The notes: generated by a model from the letters alone, not told the origin. A stretch of DNA of 64,000 nucleotides from Strix aluco (GCF_031877795.1 NC_133933.1:24766029-24830028); one strand, 5' to 3'. Shown: positions 43,505 to 54,100, numbered from the stretch's first letter. Made by a program: numbers and translations.

Positions 43505-44482
43505 TGTTGTGGATGGAAATATTAACATGGTAATGATTTAGCAGCAAATCAAGGTTTATTAATGACTAGCAGCACTTACTCATTAACCAATTTAAGAATT
43601 TACAAAATAATTCAGTAAAATACGTTATGATTAAAATAGCGACTTAACTACAAATTCAAAAATGACAAGATTCACACTAACTTGCTATAAAGTATCCTAA
43701 ATCTATGCATAATATGTATATTCAGAAACACAAGATGTACAAACGCACAGACAGACAAAAGTATTTGGATCCAGTGAAATATGCATGTACCCACACTTGT
43801 GAAAATAACTGTGTATACCCAAACTCAGTAAGCAGAGAGAGTGGGTGAAAGAGAAGCTAACTCAAAGTTAAAATTTCCCTCTTCTCTTGTTTAGAGTAAA
43901 AACTCACAATGCATTGGTATTCCTCAATGGGTGAAAACGAGACTTGAGGGGGTCAGCTTCACCCTGGCCCTTTGTCAGCTTTGATAGCAGACAGTACCTT
44001 GAGGAGTTGATACCTGAGAGGCATCTCAGCTCAGGGGAGATGCTGGTCACAGGCCTGCTGCAATACAGGAGAGCTCAGAGGGGCTCACTTAGGGTCACTA
44101 TTTACATGGTCCAAGATAACTGAATTTTGTCAGGTATTTTTCCACTCCGGCCCAACTCTAGTGATGAAATATTCCGGTGTTTTCCACCAGTTTTCTGGCA
44201 CAGGCCCAGAACTTTCTGGATGTGTGGTTCTGTTATTGCCCCCCCTTGGCCACGTCCCGGGTGCAGATGTACCAGACTGTCAGGAGGTAATAGACTGTTA
44301 TTACCACTCCCAAATGACAGGGAGAGCAGGACCCAGGCATGTCAAGGGGGTACCTTAACGCTCTGGTCAACAGCCATTTGCAATCCATACTGCCCTAGGT
44401 TGGTATGTGGCCAAGGCGGGGGATTGGAATCACACCAAGCACTGAGCAGCCCAGCAAGGAGGGTGGGAATTGCACCACCACA
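43505..44482 (-). mobile_element. Old solo LTR of the same family as the 23.8-31.5 kb element
   Basis: Read on the - strand it starts TGTGGTGGTGCAATT, carries GACCAGCATCTCCCCTGAGC, GTTAGTGTGAATCTTGTCA and TTAATAAACC in the same order as the young LTRs, and ends in TTAATATTTCCATCCACAACA-type sequence. No internal retroviral parts are present on either side. The flanks GCTGC (43500-43504) and GTTGC (44483-44487) look like a decayed 5-bp target duplication. Divergence from the young LTRs is high, so it is a much older insertion of this family. Confidence 0.8.
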
Positions 44483-44714
44483 GTTGCTTGTCCCCTGTTG
44501 TTTAGACTAATGAGGACAAAGCCCTCACATCTTGTTAAATATTTACTACAGTGTTCACAGTCACAGTATTGGAGAGGCTTGAAAAAAACCCCCACCTAAA
44601 TTAAGGCCAAGCACACAAGCATTTTCATAACAGTTTTAGATATGACCAGGAACCCTGAATGTATTATTATATTTGATAAGAAAAGGGGATTCTATATTCA
44701 TGGAAGTGCTGGGA

Positions 44715-45024
44715 ATGCCACAGCATATCCTGGAAAATGAGGGACATGAAGGTGATCGGAACTAGGAGTCAGCATGGATTCAACAAAGGAAACCCCGCTT
44801 GCCCTACCAAATAACCTTGTATGGTGAAATGACCGGCCTGGGAGATGAGAGGTGTGCAGTGGCCACTGTCCACCTAGACTTGAGGAAGGTTTCCACCACT
44901 GTCTGCCAGAACAGCCCCATGAAGAAGCTGAAGAAGCATGGGCTGGATGAGGAGAAAGGGAGGTGGATTGAAAACTGGCTGAATGGCCAAACCCAGAGGG
45001 TGATGAGCAATGACACCAAGTCTG
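44715..45024 (+). mobile_element. CR1 LINE fragment, reverse-transcriptase region
   Basis: The + strand reads GEMTGLGDERCAVATVHLDL, then KKHGLDEEKGRWIENWLNG and QTQRV, matching the avian CR1 reverse-transcriptase block around YLDFSKAFDTV and RWIENWLNGR. It is degenerate and truncated at both ends. It stops where the opposite-strand CR1 3' tail begins. Confidence 0.75.
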
Positions 45025-45025
45025 A

Positions 45026-45853
45026 GTTACAGAATCAGAGAATCACAGAATCATCTAGGTTGGAAAGGACCTTGAAGATCATCTAGTCCAACCATTGACC
45101 TAACACTGACAGTTCCCAACTACACCATATCCCTAAGCGCTATGTAAACCCTACTCAAACACCTCCAGGGATGGGGATCCACCACCTCCCTGGACAGCCC
45201 ATTTCAACGCCTAACAACCCGTTCTGTAAATAAATGCTTCCTAATATCTAGTCTAAATGTTCCCTGGCGCAACTTGAGGCCATTCCCTCTTGTCCTATCA
45301 CTTGTTACTTTGTTAAAGAGACTCATCCCCAGTTCTCTGCAACCTCCTTTCAGGTAGTTGTAGAGGGCGATGAGGTCTCCCCTCAGCCTCCTCTTCTCCA
45401 GACTAAACAACCCCAGTTCCCTCAGCCGCTCCTCGTACGACCTGTGCTCCAGACCCTGCACCAGCTTCGTTGCCCTTCTCTGGACATGCTCGAGTAATTC
45501 AATGTCCTTTTTGTAGTGAGGGGCCCAAAACTGAACACAGTCATCGAGGTGCGGCCTCACCAGTGCAGAGTACAGGGGTAAGATCCCTTCCCTGTCCCTG
45601 CTGGCCACGCTATTTCTGATACAAGCCAGGATGCCATTGGCCTTCTTGGCCACCTGGGCACACTGCTGGCTCATGTTCAGCCGGCTGTCAATCAACACCC
45701 CCAGGTCCCTCTCTGACTGGCAGCTCTCCAGCCACTCCTCCCCAAGCCTGTAGCGCTGCTGGGGGTTGTTGTGGCCGAAGTGCAGCACCCGGCATTTGGC
45801 CTTATTGAAACTCCTACAGGTGACCTTAGCCCATCGCTCCAGCCTGGTCAGTT
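45026..45853 (-). mobile_element. CR1 LINE, 5'-truncated, ORF2 C-terminus and 3' tail
   Basis: A long open frame (minus strand, 45204-45788) encodes the CR1 ORF2 end: [52 protein letters not shown] and LFTERVVRR. Beyond it the 3' UTR ends near 45026 in ATTCTGTG-like octamers, the CR1 3' signature. The 5' end stops near 45853, directly at the first PH-RhoGAP remnant. The long open frame suggests a fairly young copy. Confidence 0.9.
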
Positions 45854-45865
45854 GTCAGACGACCT

Positions 45866-46215
45866 TACTTGAGATCAGCCTGCAAGAACCAGGCCGAGAT
45901 TAGAGAGCAGTCCCGCAGCAGAACAGGCCACGAGATAAGGATGATGGAGGTACTTTCCTCATTGCTGCATTTCTCCTCTTTCTCTTCTCTCTCCCCCACC
46001 GCCTCCTTCCCGCCGCTCAGCACCCAAAGCTGGTCCAGGGCCAGGTGGAGCTGAGGGCTCAGGGCGGTGTAGAGAGCAAACGCAGGAAATGAGCTGGAGG
46101 CAAAATCCTTGTGGTATCGCTGGCCAGAGCCCTGCCCCCAACCCGTCCTTTGGATGGACATTGGTGAACCTGCACCAAGGTCCTGGGGCCAGGTGCCAGG
46201 GTGTCCCTACCCTGG
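45866..46215 (-). pseudogene. Remnant 'Z' of a PH-RhoGAP gene (PH exon and flanks)
   Basis: Matches parts of gene B in the same order: the exon-7 acceptor region (54785 in B, here near 45879), the second PH exon ([20 protein letters not shown] here, [20 protein letters not shown] in B) near 45940-46073, and the intron beyond it. Reading frame and splice sites of the PH exon are no longer sound. Exons 1-2 and the RhoGAP exons of this copy are absent. Near 46216 the sequence switches to the downstream flank of copy A. It is a dead fragment left by rearrangement of the array. Confidence 0.75.
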
Positions 46216-46395
46216 TGATTCTGTGCTTCGGTTTGACTCCTCAAGCACCTGAACTCAGCCCCAATGCCTGCTGGAAAGGATTCTGGCGCAAGGGATGATG
46301 ATCCCAAACTCCTCCACTAGGCTTCATCCCAAAACAACTTCTACCTAGTCCAGAATATCATATGGCACACACAGTCAGAAGGGAGAAAATGTCCT

Positions 46396-49115
46396 TTTAT
46401 TGTGGACATCAGGTGCAGGAGCCCAGGAGTCACAGGGGTTCAACCAGTAACGGGAAATCAGCACCTACAACGACAGAGACAGAAAGCACTGGTAAAGCCA
46501 CAAAGGCAGGAACAGGCATGGCTTGGTTCCCCTTTCTTTGGGAAACAGAGTTGACAAGGAATTGTTGATATGCCAGAAGAGAGCTACTGCTGGCTACTGT
46601 TAGCTCCGGGGTGGCTCTGGCACCTTATCCCCTCTAAGGCAATGCCCTTAGAGAGCTGTGCATGTGCAGAGGTGCACAGTGCCCCTGTGCCACACAGCAG
46701 GGCTCCCCTGGGGAGCTGCCATGGGGTTATTTCCAAACCCTGCACAGCACTATCGCTTGCCGCCCCTTGCCAGTCAGTTGGACTGACTTAGAGCAGTGTG
46801 GAGAGTTGGCAAAGATGGGCAGCAGAGCCTGGTACACACCTGGGGCTTCCTGACCTTTCGCACCTTCCTGCTTCTTTTCTGTCCCCTTCATTTCTTCTCT
46901 TCTCTTCTTTGCTTGGTGGCACGGCCTCTCCTCTGCCCAGGTCTCTTCTCGCTTTCTTTTCCTTTGGCCGTCGTTTTTCTGGATGGAGCCTGCAAACCTT
47001 GCCATCCCACAGCATGATTAGAGTGGTAAAGCCAGGATCAACTGGAACCAGTTCTTGATTTAACCAAAGCTGACTCGTTTTACCTTCTGTGCTCTGAGAG
47101 GCTCTTCATCAGCTCTTCAGCGCATCGCGGGCAGTCTACCATGGTCTCAGGGGTGGTGGGGAGACAAAGCAACGGGTGCCTAAAGCAGAAATGTCATCGT
47201 TAGCAGGCGGCAAGGATTGCCCTGAAGTAGTAAGCAACTGTTTGGCACGTTGCTACCTTAGCTCTACAGAGGAGATCCCTTTGGCTGGTTTGCATCAGCC
47301 CTTTCTTCCAAGGCTCTCGCTCTGGAACACAGTGTTCACATGGGTGTGGGACAGTCCCTTTGTGGGGGCCGTTCAGCAGAGAGCCCGTGATCCCCTGCCA
47401 GGCAAGGAAAGGCTTGCCCACTTCCTTCTGCCAGCATTTCTTCTGCCCTCCCAAGACAGAGCTCTGCGGATGTATGTCCATTTGGTGCAATACAACCTTC
47501 TGGGCTGGGAGGCTTTCCTTCTGAAATCTGTCTGTGGTGTTTGGTAGGTCTCTCCTCTGATTAAGCACATGCCGAAGGCATTGGAGAAAACACCTTTCCA
47601 GTTTTACTTACAGTGTATCATTCCATGGGGGGGGGGGGGGGGGGGGGGGGAATTAAATGCAAAACCACTAGAGACTGAACGGCAGGAGGAGGCCCAGCAG
47701 CTGCTTGGACTCAACAGCAACTCCCCTCCTCCTACCTAAGACACATTGTTGCAGCGCTTGTGGAGCTGCCGTACCTCTGGCGGTTCTGCTCCCACCACCG
47801 CGTCTCCCCCTGCTGCTCTCTGGAGGACGAGCAGAGAGGCTGGTGCATCCGGGAAGGCTTTTGGCTGCTGCTCCTCCGCGTCTGCTTCTCCTGCAGGGCC
47901 ATGCTGCTTTTCCAAAGGCAGCTCTGGAAAGCAAAAGCGTGTGCAGCAAAGTGACTTGTGGGAAGTGGACAACAGCTAAAGCAAAACCCCCAGGAAGCCC
48001 TCCCCCAGCTGTCTGCTCAGGCTGTGACAGCCCTCAGTCCCTCCTCATACCTGTGGATCTGTCCATGGGCGCTGGTGACATCTGGCCAGCCATCTCCTCC
48101 CCAAAGATGTCACTGCTGTTTTCAATCAGAAATTCCACCAGCAGCTTCACCTGCACACATCAAAGCCTTGGTTTCAGTGCAGGTGTCTGAAAACATGTCA
48201 AGCAGCCTTTCCTGCCCCCGACCCTTGCTTCTGCACAGAAGGCTGCGGCTGTGGGTCTGCTCTTGCAGGCAGCCACTCCACCGGCGTTTGCTCGAGAGAG
48301 GAGCAAGCTCTGACGGTCCAGGCAGGCTGCAGGCAGCCGGTCAATACAGCGTACCTTCTCGGTCACCTCCAGCATGGCCTCGAGCGGGAGCAGGTCCTCG
48401 TCGGGTGGGCCCAGCAGGTTTGGCCCCAGGCAGATGGCCAGGTTGCTGGAGGTCATTCTGCTGGTGGACACGTGGTGGCCAATGCTCTGCAGCAGTGGGA
48501 GCAGCTGCTTGAGGAGGAGGAGATGGGCTGCAGGCAACTTCTCGGCCACCCTGAGGGAGCAGGAACACAACGTTAAGAAAGGAGATGTTGCCCACAGCTG
48601 TCCCTGAAGCTTGCACAAGGCGTCCCCCGAAATGCAACCGCAACCCAGCAAATGTGAGCTGCCAGAAAATGCAACCTTGTAAGGAGCCCGTCCCTTTTCA
48701 GGCAAGTCCCAGGCCCCTACCACTCCCTACTCAACAGGCAGGCTGCTGGCCACACTTACACTTTCAGCTCTTCCACCCTTGCCTGCCTGCTTGGCCTCTC
48801 CATGGCCTGCATCCAGTCCTGGTAGAGCTCAGTAACAAGGAGCTTGCCGGGGATGCTGCGGAGAAAGTCCTGCAAGGCCAAGGGCTTCAGGTGAGCCTTT
48901 GAAGGTTCCAGGCCAGCCAGGAGCTCTTCCAGCTGCAGGGCAGAAGCGCTCACCTTCAGGACGGCAGCCAGCAGGATCACAGACTGGCTTGGCAGGTCCA
49001 CATCTGCGCCGCGGTCCAGGGCCTCCTTCAGCTTCTGAAGCGCTGTCATTCTGTCGGCTCTGCGGAAGATCCCCTCCGTCGACGGTCCTCGCTGGTGCAG
49101 GATGTCCACGAGCTC
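46396..49115 (-). pseudogene. Copy 'A': 3' half of a PH-RhoGAP gene, 5' exons missing
   Basis: Paralogue of gene B keeping the exons for the RhoGAP domain and tail: 48954-49115, 48760-48869, 48355-48550, 48051-48150, 47775-47923, 47084-47179, 46840-46989 and a last exon ending at 46655, with a poly(A) signal at 46396-46401. The RhoGAP exons are open and keep the arginine finger ([11 protein letters not shown]) and [13 protein letters not shown]. The exon at 47084-47179 has an extra base that brings a stop into the B-type frame. Exons 1-8 are missing; above 49213 the sequence is repeat DNA. So it is most simply a 5'-truncated pseudogene, although an LTR on the same strand lies just upstream and could drive a short GAP-domain transcript. 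Confidence 0.8.
47627..47650. repeat. 24-base G homopolymer
   Basis: An uninterrupted run of 24 G in an intron of copy A. The matching intron of copy B has only short G runs near 52037. It may form a G-quadruplex and is a likely place for assembly length errors. Confidence 0.95.
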
Positions 49116-49392
49116 CTGCGGGACACGCAGGAGGACAGCTGCTTGGCTGAAGAAACAAGTGACGGCAGAGGCCAGAGCTCTGCCCCAGGCTGGGCTCCCT
49201 CCCCCGCAAAGGGTCTGTGCGAAAGGCCCTCCCCGTGGCAAAAAGGGGATCCATAGTCAGCTTTGGATGGCGTGTGTCTGGTGGAACTGTTGATACTGCG
49301 CGATGCCTTGATTAAAATAGGAGCGATGAAGAGAGTTCAAAACCTGCCCTTTTGAGGAAAAATGCAGGAAATCAGAGTCTTTGCAGGAAGAA

Positions 49393-50220
49393 TGCAGGAA
49401 ACCGGCATCTTTTGGCTATTTTACACTCCAACCAGAAAGATTGTGGGCCCGTGCTTTGCTGATTAGGGATACCAATTAAACTCAGACACCAGAGTGAAAA
49501 GAGCAGGCATATTTTACTGGAAATAGCTAAATAACAGAATAATACAGAAAACATACAGTACGAAAAGACACAATAGCGCACTTAAACAAATAGGAAAATA
49601 CAGGGTCATGCATCAAATCATTACTACCTGAGAGAGAGAATAGGGATTAAGAAAGATCCATCACCACTTGCATACTTTACCATCATCCGGATCCGCAGTG
49701 GCTGGGCAGCCCCGGTTACAGCGAGGATTTGGAGAGCCTTTCCCGGCAAGTGGGAAATCCTACGCGGTGCGTCCACCCGTAGGTGAGGCTTCCAAAGTCG
49801 CTGTGAGCGGGTCCAGCCTTATATAGCCCAAAATCAGCAAGCCAGAATAGCTGGCACCTCTGTTTTGAGCGGAACGTCTGGTTTCACTCTCACATTAGAT
49901 TCCCCCGGAGCCTGGCCAGGGCTCAAGGGAGAAGCTAAGGGAGTTTCCCTGCTTATCTAATTTATTTATGTTCTTTTTAGAACAAGGCCACACGTCTGGT
50001 CCCAAGGCCGGACAGCAGGCTTCATGGCCTTGTTAACTTACCTCTATGCCAAGAAGAAGAAAGATACATTCAGGATAGACATGTTTCCATTACATTCATC
50101 ATCAGTCAGGAGTCTATGATATCTAAGCTACATCTTTCATTAATGACCATACACATATCGTTAATGACTACATACTAAGTTAGCAGCTTTGGCTCGGGGC
50201 CTGTTGTTCAGGCTTCAACA
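49393..50220 (-). mobile_element. Solo LTR, - strand, family not named
   Basis: Read on the - strand it begins TGTTGAAG, has a TATA box (GGGCTATATAAGG, 49818-49828), a downstream AGTAAA-type poly(A) signal and ends near TTTCCTGCA. This promoter, poly(A) and TG...CA plan is that of an avian ERV LTR. No internal viral parts adjoin it, so it is a solo LTR. End points are uncertain by tens of bases. A nearly identical copy lies at 61734-62561 through the tandem duplication. Confidence 0.6.
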
Positions 50221-50375
50221 CTTCAACACTGTAGCGCTTTTTACATCAGGATAGGCGGTTTGTTATAACCTAGTACAATACCTACTAGCACAATGGTTAT
50301 CAGGTACAAAATATACAGGATTCCTCTATAGGTCAACTCTGGCTTGGGCCTATTGTCCAAGCCTTAGCACTTCAG
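50191..50375. repeat. Imperfect direct repeat, 150-bp period, at the LTR edge
   Basis: GGCTCGGGGCCTGTTGTTC-type sequence at 50191-50228 recurs as GGCTTGGGCCTATTGTCC at 50341-50375. Each is followed by a CTTxAxCACTTCA motif. The first coincides with the LTR start, so the second may be the edge of a related LTR-like piece. Confidence 0.55.
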
Positions 50376-50689
50376 CCCGGTGGTTAATGCTTTAAGGGCA
50401 GTTCAGCACGTTGGGAAAAGGGATGGAAGACCACTCTTGTGGACGCTGTCTGGACTGGGCTAGGCTGGGGTTGGAGAGCCTGGGAGGGTCTCCGCGGTCC
50501 CAGCTTTCCCGCAGTGCTGACTGTGGTGGCTGCTGCCTGTTCTTTCCTGCAGTGCTGACTGCACCCACCAGCTGAAAAAGCCCCTGGTAGAGGGGCAGGG
50601 AGAAGCTCTTCTCCAGAGATTTGCCAGAAACTCTCCAGAGCATCCCTTTTCCCCCCATGAGGATGCTCTGTGTGACAAGGGAAGGTGCC

Positions 50690-50796
50690 CATTAGTCCAC
50701 AGTCCTGAGCAATCCGGTCTAGGTGACCCTGCTTGAGCAGGCAGGTTGGACCAGAGGACCTCCACAGGTCCCTCCCAGCCTCAGCGGTTCTATGTG
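50690..50796 (+). mobile_element. CR1 LINE 3' end fragment
   Basis: On the - strand this reads GAGGGACCTGTGGAGGTCC, TGGTCCAACC and TGCTCAAGCAGGGTCACCTA, the familiar reverse complement of a CR1 3' UTR, and the + strand ends in GGTTCTATG. Only the last 100 or so bases of the element are clear. The copy at 63031-63137 is part of the tandem duplication. Confidence 0.65.
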
Positions 50797-50975
50797 ATGC
50801 TGTGCTTTGGTTTGACGCCTCAAGCACCTGAACTCAGCCCCGATGCCTGCTGGAAAGGATTCTGGCGCAAGGGATGATCCCAAACTCTTCCACAAGGATG
50901 CGTGCGTCACAAAACAACTTCTACCTCGTCCAGAATATCGTATGGCACACACATTCAGAAGAGACAAAATGTCCT

Positions 50976-50981
50976 TTTATT
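50976..50981 (-). terminator. Poly(A) signal of gene B
   Basis: AATAAA on the - strand, about 170 bases after the inferred stop codon at 51153-51155. The same signal is present at the matching place in copies A (46396-46401) and C (63317-63322), which supports its use. Confidence 0.75.
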
Positions 50982-51152
50982 GTGGACATTAACTGCAGGA
51001 GCCCAGGAGTCACAGGGCTTCAGGTGGCAACAGGAAATCAGCACCTACAACGACAGAGCCAGAAAGCACTGGTAAAGCACAAAGGCAGGAACAGGCATGG
51101 CTTGGTTCCCCTTTCTTTGGGAAACAGGAATTGTTGATATCCCAGAAGAGAG

Positions 51153-54100
51153 CTACTGCTGGCATTGGCTCTGGGGTGGCTCTGGCCCCTTATCCCCATG
51201 GGTAATGCCCTTACAGACCTGCGCATATGCAGAGGTGCAGAGTGCCCCCGTGCCACACAGCAGGGCTCCCCTGGGGAGCTGCCACGGGGTTATTTCCAAA
51301 CCCTGCATAGCACCATCCCCTCGCCGTCCCTTGCCAGAGAGTTGGACTGACTTAGAGCAGTGTGGAGAGTTGGCAAAGATGGGCAGCAGAGCCTGGTACG
51401 TACCTGGGGCTTCCTGATCTTTTGCACCTCCCTGCTTTTTTTGCAGTCCCCATCTTCTTCTTTCTTCTCTTCTTCGCCTGGTGGGGTTCCGTCTCTTCTG
51501 CCCAGGCCTCTTCTCTCTTTCTTTTCCTTTGGCTGGCGCTCTCCTGGCGGGAGCCTGCAAACCTTTCCATCCCACAGCATGATTAGATAGGTAAAGCCAG
51601 GATCAGTTGGAATCAGTTCTTGATTTAACCAAAGCTGACTCATTTTACCTTCTTTGCTCTGAGAGGCTCTTTGGTTCCTCTGTGCATCCCAGGGCCTCTA
51701 CCGTGGTCTCGGGGGTGGTTGGAGACGGAGCAATGCGTGCCTAAAACAGAAAGGTCGTCATTAGCAGGTGGCAAGGGATGCCCTGAAGTAGTAAGCAACT
51801 GCTTGGCACGTTGCTGCCTTAGCTCTACAGAGGAGATCCCTTTGGCCGGTTTGCATTAGCCCTTTCTCCCAAGGATCTCACTCTGGAACACAGGGTTCAC
51901 GTGGGGGTGTGACAGTTCATTTGTGGGGCCATTCAGCAGAGAGCCTGCGATCCCCTGCCGGGCAAGAGAAGGCTGGCCCACTTCCTTCTGCCAGAATTTC
52001 TTCCGCCCTCCCAAGTTTTACTTACAGCGTGTTATTCCGGGGTGGGGGGAAATAAAATGCAAAGCCACAAGAGATCGAATGCCAGGAAGAGGCACAGCAG
52101 CTGCTTGGACCCAACAGGAACTACCCTCCTACCTAAGACACATTGTCGCAGCGCTCGTGGAGCTGCCATACCTCCGCCGATTCTGCTCCCACCACCGCAT
52201 CTCCCCCTGCTGCTCTCTGGAGGATGAGCAGAGAGGCTGGTGCATCCAGGAAGGCTTTTGCCTGGTGCTCCACGTCTGCTTCGCCTGCCGGGCCATGCTC
52301 CTTTCCCAAAGGCAGCTCTGGAAAGCAAAAGCGTGTGCAGCAAAGTGACTTGTTGGAAGTGGACAACAGCTAAAGCAAAACCCACACCAAGCCCTACCCC
52401 CGCTGTCTGCTCAGGCTGTGACAGCCCTCAGTCCCTCCTCCTACCTGTGCATCTGCCCATGGGCTCTGGTGACATCTGGACAGCCATCTCCTCCCCCAGG
52501 ATGTCACTGCCGTTCTCAATGAGAAATTCCACCAGCAGCTTCACCTGCACACATCAAAGCCTTGGTTTCAGCGCAGGTGTCTGAAAATGTGCCAAGCAGC
52601 CTTTCCTGCTCCTGACCCTTGCTTCTGCACAGAAGGCTGTGGCTGTGGGGCTGCTCTTCCAGGCAGCCACTCCACCATCATTTACTCAAGAGAGGAGCAA
52701 GCTCTGACAGTCCAGGCAGGCTGCAGGCAGCCGGTCAATACAGCGTACCTTCTCGGTCACCTCCAGCATGGCCTCGAGCGGGAGCAGGTCCTCGTCGGGT
52801 GGGCCCAGCAGGTTTGGCCCCAGGCAGATGGCCAGGTTGCTGGCGGTCATTCTGCTGGTGGACACGTGGTGGCCAATGCTCTGCAGCAGCGAGATCAGGC
52901 GCTGGAGGAGGAGGAGATGGGCTGCAGGCAACTTCTCGGCCACCCTGAGGGAGCAGGAACACAACGTTATGGAAGCAGATGCTGCCCACAGCTGCCCCTG
53001 AAGCTTGCACAAGGGCAGGTGGGAGCCAGTGTCTGTGTTGTGCCACTTTCCAGGTGCTCTCAGGCAGTGATCAGGGCTCCTGTGCTTCAGGAAGAAAACA
53101 CACTGCTGCTTCCCAGCTCCTGGTTTCACCCAAGCCCACGCAAGGGAAGGCTCCCTGCCCACGCCCTTTCCCCCGAAATGCAACCCCAGCCCAGCAAATG
53201 CGAGCTGCCAGAAAGTGCAACCTGCTAAGGAGCCCGTCCCTTTTCAGGCAAGTCCCAGGACTCTGCCACTCCCTACTCAACAGGCAGGCTGCTGGCCACA
53301 CTCACACTTTCAGCGCTTCCACCCTGGCCTCCTTGCTTGGCCTCTCCATGGCCTGCATCCAGTCCTCGTAGAGGCCGACAACGAGCAGCTTGCCTGGGAT
53401 GCTGCGGAGAAAGTCCTGCAAGGCCAAGGGCTTCAGGTGAGCCTTTGAAGGTTCCAGGCCAGCCAGGAGCTCTTCCAGCTGCAGGGCAGAAGCGCTCACC
53501 TTCAGGACGGCAGCCAGCAGGATGACAGGCTGGTTTGCCAGGTCCACATCTGCGCCGCGGTCGAGGTCCTCCTTCAGCTTCTGGAGCGCCGTCCCCCTGT
53601 CGGATCTGCGGAAGATCCCCTCCGTCGACGGTCCTCGCTGGTGCAGGATGTCCACGAGCTCCTGCGGGAGACGCAGGAGAACAGCTGCTTGGCTGAAGAA
53701 ACAAGTGACGGCAGAGGCCAGAGCTCTGCCCCAGGCTGGGCTCCGCCCCCCCCGCAAAGGGTCTGGCGCCAGAAGCGGTGGCCGTGGGTGAAAAGCCCCG
53801 TGCCCCAGCCACCCCCGCAGCCGCTGGGGACAGTGGCTCTGGAGCAGCCGCAGGGAGGGCTGGGGCTTCCCTGTCCAGGCTGGCCTACCTGGATGGGCCG
53901 GGGCAGCGTGCCGGCCTCCCCGCAGAGCGCTGCCAGGGGCTGCCCAAAGAGCGCCCTGCTGCAGTCGGAGCCCGCCTGCCCTGGCGCCGGGGCAGCGGAC
54001 GGGCTCCGCCGCAGCGCAAACGGCCAGGGCAGCCCCCTCCTCTTCCTGCTGGTGCGGCCGCCGCTCCCTCCCGCTGCAAAGGGAAAGAGAGCAAGAGCCC

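Larger units (their letters stand above)
49213..51659. repeat. Segmental duplication, first copy (offset 12,341 bp)
   Basis: Every base from here on matches 61554 onward at a constant offset of 12,341, with about four substitutions noticed in 2,447 bases and no length change. Because the match runs off the window end, the unit is at least this long and probably spans 49213-61553. The segment holds an LTR, a CR1 3' end, and the last exons of gene B. Confidence 0.95.

Noticed and set aside
45204-45788. A 194-codon open frame that looks like a host gene
   Set aside because: Its text ([29 protein letters not shown]) is the CR1 LINE ORF2 C-terminus, with a CR1 3' tail following.
48756-49241. A single-exon RhoGAP protein starting near 49241 in copy A
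   Set aside because: There is no ATG at the proposed start, and the frame crosses two clear splice sites at 49115 and 48954.
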